This document shows positions 43,471 to 51,295 of a stretch of 64,000 bases of DNA, in pieces. The DNA lies in assembly GCA_934086315.1 (NCBI GenBank), contig CAKOHZ010000002.1:1-64000 (forward strand), written 5' to 3'. How positions within the stretch are numbered: position 1 is the stretch's first letter; the number at the start of each line of letters is the position of its first letter. The position numbers and the translations under genes are program-made. This DNA is from an uncultured Bacilli bacterium. GTDB lineage: Bacteria; Bacillota_I; Bacilli_A; RF39; UBA660. The notes below the pieces were generated by a model. That model did not search any database and was not told the DNA's origin. It saw nothing but the letters and a program-made list of their open reading frames with translations.

Positions 43471-43774
43471 TTATATTTTGATTATTACTTCTAGCGACTC
43501 TATCACCATAGGTACTATCTATGTGACTCAAATCTTTATATCCAATAGGTTTACTTTTATCAAAATCAGGTATATTTAATTTTGATTCTCTTTTTTTACC
43601 AGTTATTACCCTATCATTAATATTATTTATCATATTTATATCACTTTGATTAAATTTACTTGTTTTATTATCTTCGAAATATATTTCTTCTGTATCCTTC
43701 TTTTTTATTAATATAAAAAATACTACTCCAACTACAATTAATAATATTAAAAGAATTATAATTACTTTATCCAT
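43466..43774 (-). CDS. Small N-anchored membrane protein
   Basis: A 102-residue protein with one N-terminal membrane segment (VIIILLILLIVVGVVFFILI) and a polar, basic C-terminal tail rich in Asn, Asp and Lys (FDKSKPIGYKDLSHIDSTYG). No family is recognised. It lies one base downstream of the TMEM43-like gene and shares its unit, which suggests a related membrane role. Confidence 0.6.
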   Translation of the reverse strand: MDKVIIILLILLIVVGVVFFILIKKKDTEEIYFEDNKTSKFNQSDINMINNINDRVITGKKRESKLNIPDFDKSKPIGYKDLSHIDSTYGDRVARSNNQNIK

Positions 43775-43775
43775 A

Positions 43776-44744
43776 TTACACCTCTTTATTAAATATTTTT
43801 TTGTTTACCACAACAAGTATGCTACATAATATTAAACCCAGTATAGTGATAATTAAACTATACTTAAAAAACATAATAAACATAATAAATATACTTAATA
43901 TAACACTATAAATTATTTTTATATTTAATATTTTAAATCCTATTATAGAAAGTACTATTGAAACTACTATAGCTAGTATATTTAATACTAAATTTAGTGG
44001 ATATATATCTTTTATTACTTCTTCTTTATTTAATTTTCCGTTATATATTTTCTTTATTAATAAATCATTAAATTTATATTCACTAAGAGTATCATTATCC
44101 TGTCTAGCTATAACACTAACAGAAAAACTACTATTATATCTAAAACTTATTCTAATATCTCCTACTTCTGGAAAATCAATATCCTTACTAGTAGTATAAT
44201 ATTCATTACTTATATTAAAGCCATTTTTAGAAGCAAATTCACTATCTAAATCTAAATATCTACTATACAATCCTAACTCATCTATTTCTTTATCATCAAG
44301 CTTAAAAGCGCCTAAATAAGTATCATTATAATAAGTTTTATTTTCATACTTCATACTAGAAGGATTATCAAAACCATCATTTTTAAATTCACTTGAATCT
44401 ATAAGTTCACTATACCAATCAGTTTCATAAGAATATGTTTCATCATCTTCTTTAGTTTCTTTATATTGATATATTTCAACTATTCTCTCTAACTTAGAAG
44501 TTCTAACACTCACATTAAATTCTTTATCTTCTAAATCCTTATTAAGTATCAAATACCCATTCATAAATATTAATTTATCATTATTATTTTTATCAACTAT
44601 TGTAGATTTAACTTCATTAATCTCATTATTAAGATAATCTCTATTCATTAAAACTTTTATTACTTTATATTCACTATACCCTATAAGTAACACTGAACTC
44701 AATATTAATAAAACACCAATTATATATTTAATAAACTTCTTCAT
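43776..44744 (-). CDS. TMEM43-like membrane protein
   Basis: A 322-residue protein with one N-terminal membrane segment, a large extracytoplasmic domain (~residues 30-235) and three or four C-terminal membrane segments. The domain shows TMEM43-family features: ERIVEIYQYKETKEDDETYS with Tyr-x-x-x-Trp spacing (YETDWYSELI), AFKLDDKEIDELG and FPEVGDIRISFRY. TMEM43 family members are known in animals and many bacteria with no agreed bacterial function. It precedes a small membrane protein by one base. Confidence 0.72.
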   Translation of the reverse strand: MKKFIKYIIGVLLILSSVLLIGYSEYKVIKVLMNRDYLNNEINEVKSTIVDKNNNDKLIFMNGYLILNKDLEDKEFNVSVRTSKLERIVEIYQYKETKEDDETYSYETDWYSELIDSSEFKNDGFDNPSSMKYENKTYYNDTYLGAFKLDDKEIDELGLYSRYLDLDSEFASKNGFNISNEYYTTSKDIDFPEVGDIRISFRYNSSFSVSVIARQDNDTLSEYKFNDLLIKKIYNGKLNKEEVIKDIYPLNLVLNILAIVVSIVLSIIGFKILNIKIIYSVILSIFIMFIMFFKYSLIITILGLILCSILVVVNKKIFNKEV

Positions 44745-44760
44745 ACAAAAATTATACCAT

Positions 44761-44785
44761 AAAAAAGCGTTCTTTATAAGAACGT
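44761..44785 (-). terminator. Terminator of tig
   Basis: CGTTCTT / AAGAACG with a three-base loop and a T-run on the minus strand, 14 bases after the tig stop. Confidence 0.88.
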
Positions 44786-44798
44786 TTTATAAACTTTA

Positions 44799-46043
44799 CT
44801 ATTCAGTAACTACTTTCATAGCTTTCTTCATTAATAAATCATATTTAAATAATTCTTTAGAACCAATTTGTTTTAAGAATTCTTCTTTTTCCATACCATA
44901 TTGCTTACTAGTTTCATCAAGTCCAGCTTCTAGTTCTTCATCAGTTACTTCTAATTTTTCTGCTTCTACTACTGCATCCATAATTAATCTATAACCAATT
45001 CTCTTATTAGCTTCATCTTTAAGTGTTGCCTTAAAGTTATCTAAATTAGTATTACAATATTTTAAGTAATCTTCTAATTTTAATCCTTGATATTGTAATT
45101 TTTCTGAAAATTCTCTAACTAATCTATTAGTTTCATCTTCAGTCATTTCTTCAGGGATTTCAAATTTAGATCCTTCAACAACTTTATCTAAACATTTAAA
45201 TAAATATTCATCTTCTAATTGTTTAGTTTTTTCAGCTTCTTTGTTTTCTTTAATATATTTCTTTAAGTCTTCTAAAGATTCAACTCCACCAACATTTAAG
45301 TCAGCAAAGAATTCTTTATCAAATTCAGGGAATACTCTTTCTTTAACTTCTTTTACTACTACTTTAAATACTACTGGTTGTCCTTTTAACTCTTCACTAT
45401 GATAATTTTCAGGGAATACTACATTAACATCTTTCTTATCGCCTTTTTTAAGACCTATTAATGCTTCTTCAAATCCAGGAATAAATGTATGAGATCCTAT
45501 TTCTAATGAATAATCCTCTCCTCTTCCACCTTTGAATGCTACTCCATCTTTAAATCCTTCGAAGTCAATAACAACTACATCTCCTTCACGAGCTTCAGCT
45601 TTATCATCCAATGATTTAACTTCTACGAATTGTTCTTTTAAATGACCAAGTTCATGTTCAACTTCATCATCAGTAACTTCTACTTTATCTTTTTTAATTC
45701 CTAATTTTTTATATTTTCCAAGTTCTACTTTTGGACTTGCTACTAAAGTAAATTCTACTTCAATATGATCATGTCCAATATCTTTAATATCGATAGCTGG
45801 TGTAGCAGCTGGAGTAATAGTTTTAGGATCGCTAAGTAATTTAGCATATAACATATCTACTGCCATATCAACAGCATCCATATATAATGTTTCTACTCCT
45901 ACTTTTTTTACATAAATATCATATGGAACTTGACCTTTTCTAAATCCATCCATTTTGATATCTTTTCTTTTCTTTTCAAATGCTTCTTTTAAGCAATCTT
46001 TCCATTCTTTTCCCTCTAATTTTAATGTATAACTTTCTTTCAT
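44799..46043 (-). CDS. tig: Trigger factor
   Basis: Ribosome-bound chaperone and peptidyl-prolyl isomerase of 414 residues. The ribosome-binding signature is DGFRKGQVP; the FKBP-type domain spans ~140-235 (GDVVVIDFEGFKDGVAFKGG, GSHTFIPGFEEALIGLKKGD); the helical substrate arm follows to the end. The N-terminus is slightly shorter than average. Start ATG follows CGAGGGAGGG. It lies downstream of greA, with which the upstream promoter may be shared. Confidence 0.95.
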   Translation of the reverse strand: MKESYTLKLEGKEWKDCLKEAFEKKRKDIKMDGFRKGQVPYDIYVKKVGVETLYMDAVDMAVDMLYAKLLSDPKTITPAATPAIDIKDIGHDHIEVEFTLVASPKVELGKYKKLGIKKDKVEVTDDEVEHELGHLKEQFVEVKSLDDKAEAREGDVVVIDFEGFKDGVAFKGGRGEDYSLEIGSHTFIPGFEEALIGLKKGDKKDVNVVFPENYHSEELKGQPVVFKVVVKEVKERVFPEFDKEFFADLNVGGVESLEDLKKYIKENKEAEKTKQLEDEYLFKCLDKVVEGSKFEIPEEMTEDETNRLVREFSEKLQYQGLKLEDYLKYCNTNLDNFKATLKDEANKRIGYRLIMDAVVEAEKLEVTDEELEAGLDETSKQYGMEKEEFLKQIGSKELFKYDLLMKKAMKVVTE

Positions 46044-46074
46044 AAATTCCCTCCCTCGTTATATATTAAATGTA

Positions 46075-46098
46075 CAAAAAAGGATATTTTACTATCCT
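46075..46098 (-). terminator. Terminator of greA
   Basis: AGGATA / TATCCT with a six-base loop and a T-run on the minus strand; one arm contains the greA stop. Confidence 0.8.
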
Positions 46099-46562
46099 AT
46101 TGCTACTATTTGAACGCTATAAACACCATCAGGTGATGAAACTTCAACAGTATCTCCAACTTTTTTACCCATTATAGCAGCAGCTATTGGACTTTCATTA
46201 GATATTTTATTGTTAAATGGATCTGCTTCTTGACTACCAACTATTTTATAACTTTCAGTATCATCATCATCCTCATACTTAAGTTCTACTTGGCATCCAA
46301 TACCTACAGTTCCATCACTCTCAGCGTTATCTATTACAGTTGCATGCTCCAAAGCATATTCAACTTCAATTATTCTCTTTTCTAAATTTGCTTGATCTTC
46401 TCTTGCTTGTTCATATTCAGAGTTTTCTGACAAATCACCTAAAGCTCTTGCTTCTTTTAGAGTTTGAGTTACTTCTTTTCTCTTTTCAGTTTTTAAATAA
46501 TGTAATTCATTTTCAAGTTCTAAATAACCTTCACTTGTTAGAAAAATTTCTTTCTTTTTCAT
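46092..46562 (-). CDS. greA: Transcription elongation factor GreA
   Basis: A 156-residue GreA: N-terminal coiled coil (LTSEGYLELENELHYLKTEK, ARALGDLSENSEYEQAREDQ) that inserts into the RNA polymerase secondary channel with its acidic tip, and the C-terminal FKBP-like domain (YKIVGSQEADPFNNKISNES, PIAAAIMGKKVGDTVEV). I start at ATG 46560-46562, nine bases after AGAGGTGG; an upstream in-frame start would lie at the transcript start of its promoter. The neighbours match the Bacillus yrr-greA order. Confidence 0.96.
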   Translation of the reverse strand: MKKKEIFLTSEGYLELENELHYLKTEKRKEVTQTLKEARALGDLSENSEYEQAREDQANLEKRIIEVEYALEHATVIDNAESDGTVGIGCQVELKYEDDDDTESYKIVGSQEADPFNNKISNESPIAAAIMGKKVGDTVEVSSPDGVYSVQIVAIG

Positions 46563-46595
46563 AGCAAATTGCCACCTCTTTCTCATTACCAAAAA

Positions 46596-46624
46596 ATGAT
46601 ACTATAAAATGTACATTTTGTCAA
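46596..46624 (-). promoter_or_regulatory. Promoter of greA
   Basis: TTGACA (complement of 46619-46624), 17 bases, TATCAT (complement of 46596-46601). The -35 overlaps the stop of trhP2. Confidence 0.78.
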
Positions 46625-47796
46625 GCAATATTGACCCTTATAATATCATTTTCATATACCTTAAATGGTATTTTTATTCTTATAATTTCTTGCGCATGGC
46701 TAGCTGATTCAGCCTTTTCACCATCACTGTTTATAATATATTCAACTTTAAATTTTTTAGTCACAGTATTTGGTCCAAAAACTTCTACAGTGTCTCCTAC
46801 ACTAAATTTATTTCTTTGTTCAACTATCGCTTCAGAAGTAGATTCATCATATGATTTTATAAGTCCTAAAAAGTCCTTATTACTTACTTCTTGACGACCT
46901 GTAAAGTATTGTCCTTCTACTCCAACCATACCATTATAAAATTGTGGTATATTTTCACGATTAGATACTCTATTTAATACTTTTTTATAATAATTAATAT
47001 CATTTTCTGTAAGTGTTCCGTTTATCTTTTTATCCATTATAGTTCTATATGCATTAGCTACTGTTGCTATATAGTAAAGACTTTTCATACGCCCCTCTAT
47101 TTTATATGATTCAATACCTAAATCCATCATATCACTTATATAGTCAATCATATTTAAATCTTTTGATGAAAATGCATATTCATGTTCTTTACCACAATCA
47201 AAAGTAAATCTACAAACTTGACTGCAACCTCCACGATTAGAGTCACGTAATGTTACATAATTACTCATAACACATCTTCCACTATAACTAGTACACATAG
47301 CTCCATGAATAAATACTTCTACTTCAGTATCTATATTTTCTTTTATTCTCTTAATATCTTCACGACTACATTCACGAGCCATAACAACTCTATAAGCCCC
47401 TAAAGATTTATAGAATTTAACTGTTTCTAAATTAGTAATAGATTTTTGAGTTGATATAAAAAATGGTGTTTTTATTTTAAGACGTTTAATAGCTTCTATA
47501 ACAGCAAAATCACTAACAATATAACTGTCTATTCCTATTTCATCTAACGTCTTTAAATACTCATCTAAACCATCTAAATCCTCATTATGAAATACCATAT
47601 TAACAGTAACAAATACTTTCTTACCAAGCTTGTGAGCAAACTCTACTCCCTCTTTAATTTCATCTATACTAAAGTTGTTAGCATTAGCTCTAAGACTATA
47701 ATTATATCCACCAATATATACAGCATCAGCTCCATACATAAAAGCAAACTTAAGACGAGCTAAATCCCCAGCAGGTAATAATAATTCATACTTCAC
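46621..47796 (-). CDS. trhP2: tRNA hydroxylation protein TrhP, large subunit (U32 family)
   Basis: A 391-residue U32-family protein. The family signature is complete (EVFIHGAMCTSYSGRCVMS), with further Cys in SNRGGCSQVCRF that may bind a metal cluster. The start LLLPAGDLARLKFAFMYGAD is typical. In B. subtilis yrrN-yrrO (trhP1-trhP2) form 5-hydroxyuridine at the tRNA wobble position with prephenate. It overlaps the smaller partner gene by four bases, with trmR just upstream, giving the complete module. Confidence 0.9.
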   Translation of the reverse strand: MKYELLLPAGDLARLKFAFMYGADAVYIGGYNYSLRANANNFSIDEIKEGVEFAHKLGKKVFVTVNMVFHNEDLDGLDEYLKTLDEIGIDSYIVSDFAVIEAIKRLKIKTPFFISTQKSITNLETVKFYKSLGAYRVVMARECSREDIKRIKENIDTEVEVFIHGAMCTSYSGRCVMSNYVTLRDSNRGGCSQVCRFTFDCGKEHEYAFSSKDLNMIDYISDMMDLGIESYKIEGRMKSLYYIATVANAYRTIMDKKINGTLTENDINYYKKVLNRVSNRENIPQFYNGMVGVEGQYFTGRQEVSNKDFLGLIKSYDESTSEAIVEQRNKFSVGDTVEVFGPNTVTKKFKVEYIINSDGEKAESASHAQEIIRIKIPFKVYENDIIRVNIA

Positions 47797-48596
47797 TTTA
47801 TATCACCTACCTTATACTTAATATCATTTTCTAAGAAATAATAATCACTATCTATTAAATCACATAAATTAGTCTTATCATATTCTTCAAGTATTATATT
47901 TTCACTAACACTATCTATATTAGTAAAGTTAATTATCAAGTTCATATTTAACTTATCTATATACTTAGAAGCACAAAATATTTTATCAAAATATACTACA
48001 CTGCCATCCCTCTCTTCATATATATCAAGAGTCTTCTTACTAACCTTTTCAATTAACTTATAACTATTAGTATTATCCAAATTATAATATTTATTATAGT
48101 TACTTACTAAATTACGTCTTGAATACATTAAACTATTTTTACCAATATAGAAATAATATAAATTACTATTAGTCTTCCCTTGTATTTCTAAAAGCTCATC
48201 TATAGTTAAATCATTGTTAATTACTACGTTTTTAATACCAATGCTTTCTAAAAAATTAATAGCTTTATAATTAGATAATATATGATTTTCATATAACACA
48301 AATCTTTCTTTATCAATTATGTCTGTTAGTCCTATATCTTCTACTATAAATTTAATATTCTTATTAAAATCTTTATATATTTTTCTAAACTCTTCTATAT
48401 TTCTATGTAAGAATTTATTCATAATAACATATATATTATGTTTTAAACTTAAATTATTTATTTCTTCTAAGTTGTAATATACATTAAACCCTATACTATA
48501 CCCATCAAGTGGTAATATAAATGTATTAAAATTATGCTTAATATATAAATCCAATTCTTTTTTATTTGGTATTATTAAATATTCTTTCTTTTGCAT
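47793..48596 (-). CDS. trhP1: TrhP small subunit, U32-like without cysteine signature
   Basis: A 267-residue protein that aligns as a shortened U32 barrel (KKELDLYIKHNFNTFILPLD, YVIMNKFLHRNIEE, YYFYIGKNSLMYSRRNLVSN) but lacks the conserved cysteine motif of its partner, as YrrN-type proteins do. It lies between trmR (22-base overlap) and trhP2 (4-base overlap), the same order as B. subtilis yrrM-yrrN-yrrO. The assignment rests mainly on context and weak similarity. Confidence 0.75.
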   Translation of the reverse strand: MQKKEYLIIPNKKELDLYIKHNFNTFILPLDGYSIGFNVYYNLEEINNLSLKHNIYVIMNKFLHRNIEEFRKIYKDFNKNIKFIVEDIGLTDIIDKERFVLYENHILSNYKAINFLESIGIKNVVINNDLTIDELLEIQGKTNSNLYYFYIGKNSLMYSRRNLVSNYNKYYNLDNTNSYKLIEKVSKKTLDIYEERDGSVVYFDKIFCASKYIDKLNMNLIINFTNIDSVSENIILEEYDKTNLCDLIDSDYYFLENDIKYKVGDIK

Positions 48597-49168
48597 ACTC
48601 CTAAAGTATCACCTACTTCTATATATTCTACAGTAAATTCTTCATTATTATTTAAGAAATCTATAAATTTTCTTATCTTATTAACCATTTGTCTTAAGTT
48701 TCTACTTTTTATTCTTTCAGTCATATTAACATATCCATGGAAACTCAAATTATCTATTATGATTATTCCATTTTTATTTAAATTTTCTTTGAATTTATTA
48801 AAGAATTTCATATTCTGACTTTTGGCAGCATCTATAATTATTAAATCATATTTATCATTTAATTCTATATTCAAAGCATCTGTATGTCTAAGAGTTATAT
48901 TATTAAGACCACTTTCTTTTACATTGTTAAATGCAATAGCACTTCTTATAGGATCTCTTTCTATACTAGTAATATTAGTAACTCCAGGAGTACTTGCAAA
49001 ACATATTGTTGAGTATCCTATAGCTGTACCAACCTCAAGTATCTTATGTACATTATTTTCAACTATTATTTTTTTAATAGTTTCAATTGTATCTTCACTC
49101 ATTATTGGTACATTGTTTTTTATGCCATATTCTTCTATTTCTTTTATTAACTTTGATATTCTATCCAT
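48575..49168 (-). CDS. trmR: tRNA 5-hydroxyuridine methyltransferase TrmR
   Basis: A 197-residue class I SAM methyltransferase of the O-methyltransferase family: motif I ILEVGTAIGYSTICFA, then TSIERDPIRSAIAFNNV, LIIIDAAKSQN and IIIIDNLSFHGY. TrmR (YrrM) converts wobble 5-hydroxyuridine to 5-methoxyuridine in several tRNAs. It overlaps mltG upstream and trhP1 downstream, so it sits within the tRNA-modification module. Confidence 0.88.
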   Translation of the reverse strand: MDRISKLIKEIEEYGIKNNVPIMSEDTIETIKKIIVENNVHKILEVGTAIGYSTICFASTPGVTNITSIERDPIRSAIAFNNVKESGLNNITLRHTDALNIELNDKYDLIIIDAAKSQNMKFFNKFKENLNKNGIIIIDNLSFHGYVNMTERIKSRNLRQMVNKIRKFIDFLNNNEEFTVEYIEVGDTLGVCKRKNI

Positions 49169-50235
49169 AACCCATTTCTCTTTAACTCTCTAACTTTACT
49201 TACATGTTCAGCATCTGTTTTAGTAAAGTATGTTTTACCATTTTTATCTGCTACAAAATAATAATATTTATGACTAGTTGGTTCTATTGCTGCTTCTATT
49301 GAACCTACGCTTGGATTACATATTGGACTAACTGGAAGCTTGCCAGCCATACAACTACTTCTAGTATTATAACTATTGCAACTAGAAAGCTCATTTGCTT
49401 TTAAATCTCTTGTCCAATTATCAATCTTTTCAGCATAATATGTTGTTACATCGCTTCCAAGACTCCATCCAGCATTTAATCTATTATAAAATACTCCAGC
49501 TACACCCTTTCTATCACTCGCCTTACCAGCTTCAAGCTCAATAATAGATGCAAGTGTCATCATTTCATGAATACTATATTTACTTTTTACTACTTCATCT
49601 TTATATTTTTCTAATTTTTTATCCATATTATTAAGCATAGTTCTAAATATATCATCTATATCAGCACTTTCATAAAATTCATAAGTATCAGGAAATAAAT
49701 ATCCTTCTAAAGAATAATATATATTTTTATTTTTAATATCATCCGTTAAGAACCAATAGTCTTTAATCAAACTATCTAAATATTCAGAACTATTTAATTT
49801 ATCAGTTATTTCTTTTTCACTAATATTAAAATTTTCAGTTATCTTAGAAATAACATATCTCATATTTTTTCCTTCAACAAAAGTAACTGTTTTAGTCTTT
49901 CTTAAATCAACGCTACCTTTTTCTAAAGTATTTATAAGTTCTTCTACACTATATGATTTCTTAAGTACATAATCTCCATATTCTAAACTACCTGGATTAT
50001 TTAATTTAATATATATTTTATATGCTAACTCTGATTTAATTAATTCATTATCTTTAAGCATCTTAGATATTGAACTATAAGTATCTCCTTCATTAACATA
50101 TATATTAACTGTCTCATTATCTTTTCCACCTTTAATTAAATAGAAATAGCTTCCTACTAAAGCCCCACAAATAATCAAACATAAAAAAAATAAAAATATT
50201 ATAAATTTTTTCACACTAAAAACCTTTTTCTTCAT
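49147..50235 (-). CDS. mltG: Endolytic murein transglycosylase MltG
   Basis: A 362-residue bitopic protein: N-terminal membrane segment (residues ~10-32), a LysM-like region (NEGDTYSSISKMLKDNELI) and the YceG catalytic domain with the Glu in SIIELEAGKASDRKGVAGVF and the SSCMAGKLPVSPICNPSVGS block. MltG cleaves nascent glycan strands and sets their length. Length is normal. Its ATG overlaps the DUF1292 stop by one base. Same order as B. subtilis yrrL. Confidence 0.94.
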   Translation of the reverse strand: MKKKVFSVKKFIIFLFFLCLIICGALVGSYFYLIKGGKDNETVNIYVNEGDTYSSISKMLKDNELIKSELAYKIYIKLNNPGSLEYGDYVLKKSYSVEELINTLEKGSVDLRKTKTVTFVEGKNMRYVISKITENFNISEKEITDKLNSSEYLDSLIKDYWFLTDDIKNKNIYYSLEGYLFPDTYEFYESADIDDIFRTMLNNMDKKLEKYKDEVVKSKYSIHEMMTLASIIELEAGKASDRKGVAGVFYNRLNAGWSLGSDVTTYYAEKIDNWTRDLKANELSSCNSYNTRSSCMAGKLPVSPICNPSVGSIEAAIEPTSHKYYYFVADKNGKTYFTKTDAEHVSKVRELKRNGLWIEYQS

Positions 50236-50501
50236 TATTTCCCACTTTCTAAAGAATCTAGTATTTTACTAATAAAATCAAATTCTTCTTTTGTTTCCAC
50301 TGGTTTTAATTTTGTCATATTACCTTTAGGACTTAATACGTAAGTTGATGCATAACAAACCATTTCACCATCTTTATTAGTTTCATCATCTGTATAAATA
50401 ACATAATTAACATTATTAGTTGTATCTTCTATATCAAGAAGTATTCTATATTCTTGTTTATTTCCAGATGAATCTTTTAATACTAGAGTATTATCTTTCA
50501 T
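50235..50501 (-). CDS. DUF1292 protein (YrzB-like)
   Basis: An 88-residue UPF0473/DUF1292 protein: LVLKDSSGNKQEYRILLDIE, then VNYVIYTDDETNKDGEMVCY and ETKEEFDFISKILDSLESG. The family sits between ruvX and mltG in Bacillota; its role is unknown. It overlaps ruvX by 11 bases and abuts mltG. A second, diverged DUF1292 gene is at 56928-57197. Confidence 0.88.
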   Translation of the reverse strand: MKDNTLVLKDSSGNKQEYRILLDIEDTTNNVNYVIYTDDETNKDGEMVCYASTYVLSPKGNMTKLKPVETKEEFDFISKILDSLESGK

Positions 50502-50910
50502 TATTTCTCCTATCTAAATAGCTTTGTAATATTATAGTCGCAGCTATTTTATCTATTACTTTTTTTCTATTTTTACGTTTCGTATTATTACTAATAAGCA
50601 TACGTTCCGCTTCTACAGTAGATAATCTTTCATCCTGCATTATTACTTCCATATTAAATTTATTTAAAAGTATATCTCTAAATTCTAAAGTTATTTCACT
50701 TCTCTTAGATAAACTTCCATCTAAATTCTTAGGATTTCCAAGTACAAAAGCATCTACATTTCTACTTATAACTATATTATTAAGTTTATTTATTAACTCA
50801 TCATAATCATTATATCTAATTACTTCTAAAGATGTAGCTATAAGTCCAGTTCTATCGCTTATCGCAATACCACATGTTTTACTACCCAAATCTAATCCCA
50901 AATATGTCAT
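50491..50910 (-). CDS. ruvX: Putative pre-16S rRNA nuclease RuvX/YqgF
   Basis: A 139-residue RNase H-fold protein with YLGLDLGSKTCGIAISDRTG at the start, LGNPKNLDGSLSKRSEITLE, MQDERLSTVEAERML and KVIDKIAATIILQSYLD, the four acidic catalytic positions in order. YqgF trims the 5' end of 16S rRNA precursors. It overlaps ireB by four bases and the DUF1292 gene by 11. Confidence 0.95.
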   Translation of the reverse strand: MTYLGLDLGSKTCGIAISDRTGLIATSLEVIRYNDYDELINKLNNIVISRNVDAFVLGNPKNLDGSLSKRSEITLEFRDILLNKFNMEVIMQDERLSTVEAERMLISNNTKRKNRKKVIDKIAATIILQSYLDRRNNER

Positions 50911-51158
50911 TTTTTATTTATAAAATTAATTAACATTAATTCTATTATATCCTCTCTTTTAAATTCAAGTATTCTATTTCTGCATTCCTTATAACTAGAG
51001 ATATAACCAGGATCCCCACTAATTAAATAAGCAACTATTTGTTTAGTTGGATTATATCCTCTTTCAGTCAAATCATCACATATCTTAATTAAAGAACTTC
51101 TAGCGTTTTGATCAATAATAGTTTCAGTATCTACTAACGTAGTTTCACTTCCTACCAT
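50907..51158 (-). CDS. ireB: IreB family regulatory phosphoprotein
   Basis: An 83-residue protein of the UPF0297/IreB family: ERGYNPTKQIVAYLISGDPG, YISSYKECRNRILEFKREDI, with Thr residues at the N-terminus (GSETTLVDTETI) where PASTA kinases phosphorylate IreB in Enterococcus. I start at ATG 51156-51158, nine bases after GAGGAG. It is the first gene of the run to trhP2, with its own promoter; alaS, which usually precedes it, is absent here. Confidence 0.92.
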   Translation of the reverse strand: MVGSETTLVDTETIIDQNARSSLIKICDDLTERGYNPTKQIVAYLISGDPGYISSYKECRNRILEFKREDIIELMLINFINKK

Positions 51159-51179
51159 AAAACTCAACTCCTCACATAT

Positions 51180-51208
51180 ATTCTAACAAATTTTTATATT
51201 ATTGCCAA
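51180..51208 (-). promoter_or_regulatory. Promoter of the ireB-ruvX-mltG-trmR-trhP operon
   Basis: TTGGCA (complement of 51203-51208), 17 bases, TAGAAT (complement of 51180-51185). Confidence 0.75.
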
Positions 51209-51268
51209 CATTTATATAGATATTATACGCAAAGAAACAACATTTTTCTAGGATTTAATAACTATAAT

Positions 51269-51277
51269 TGTTATAAT
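51269..51277 (+). promoter_or_regulatory. Extended -10 promoter of the IspH fusion gene
   Basis: TGTTATAAT (51269-51277) is a perfect extended -10; the -35 is weak. The ribosome site TGGAGG and ATG 51296 follow. Confidence 0.6.
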
Positions 51278-51295
51278 ATTTATGGAGGCAAAATT

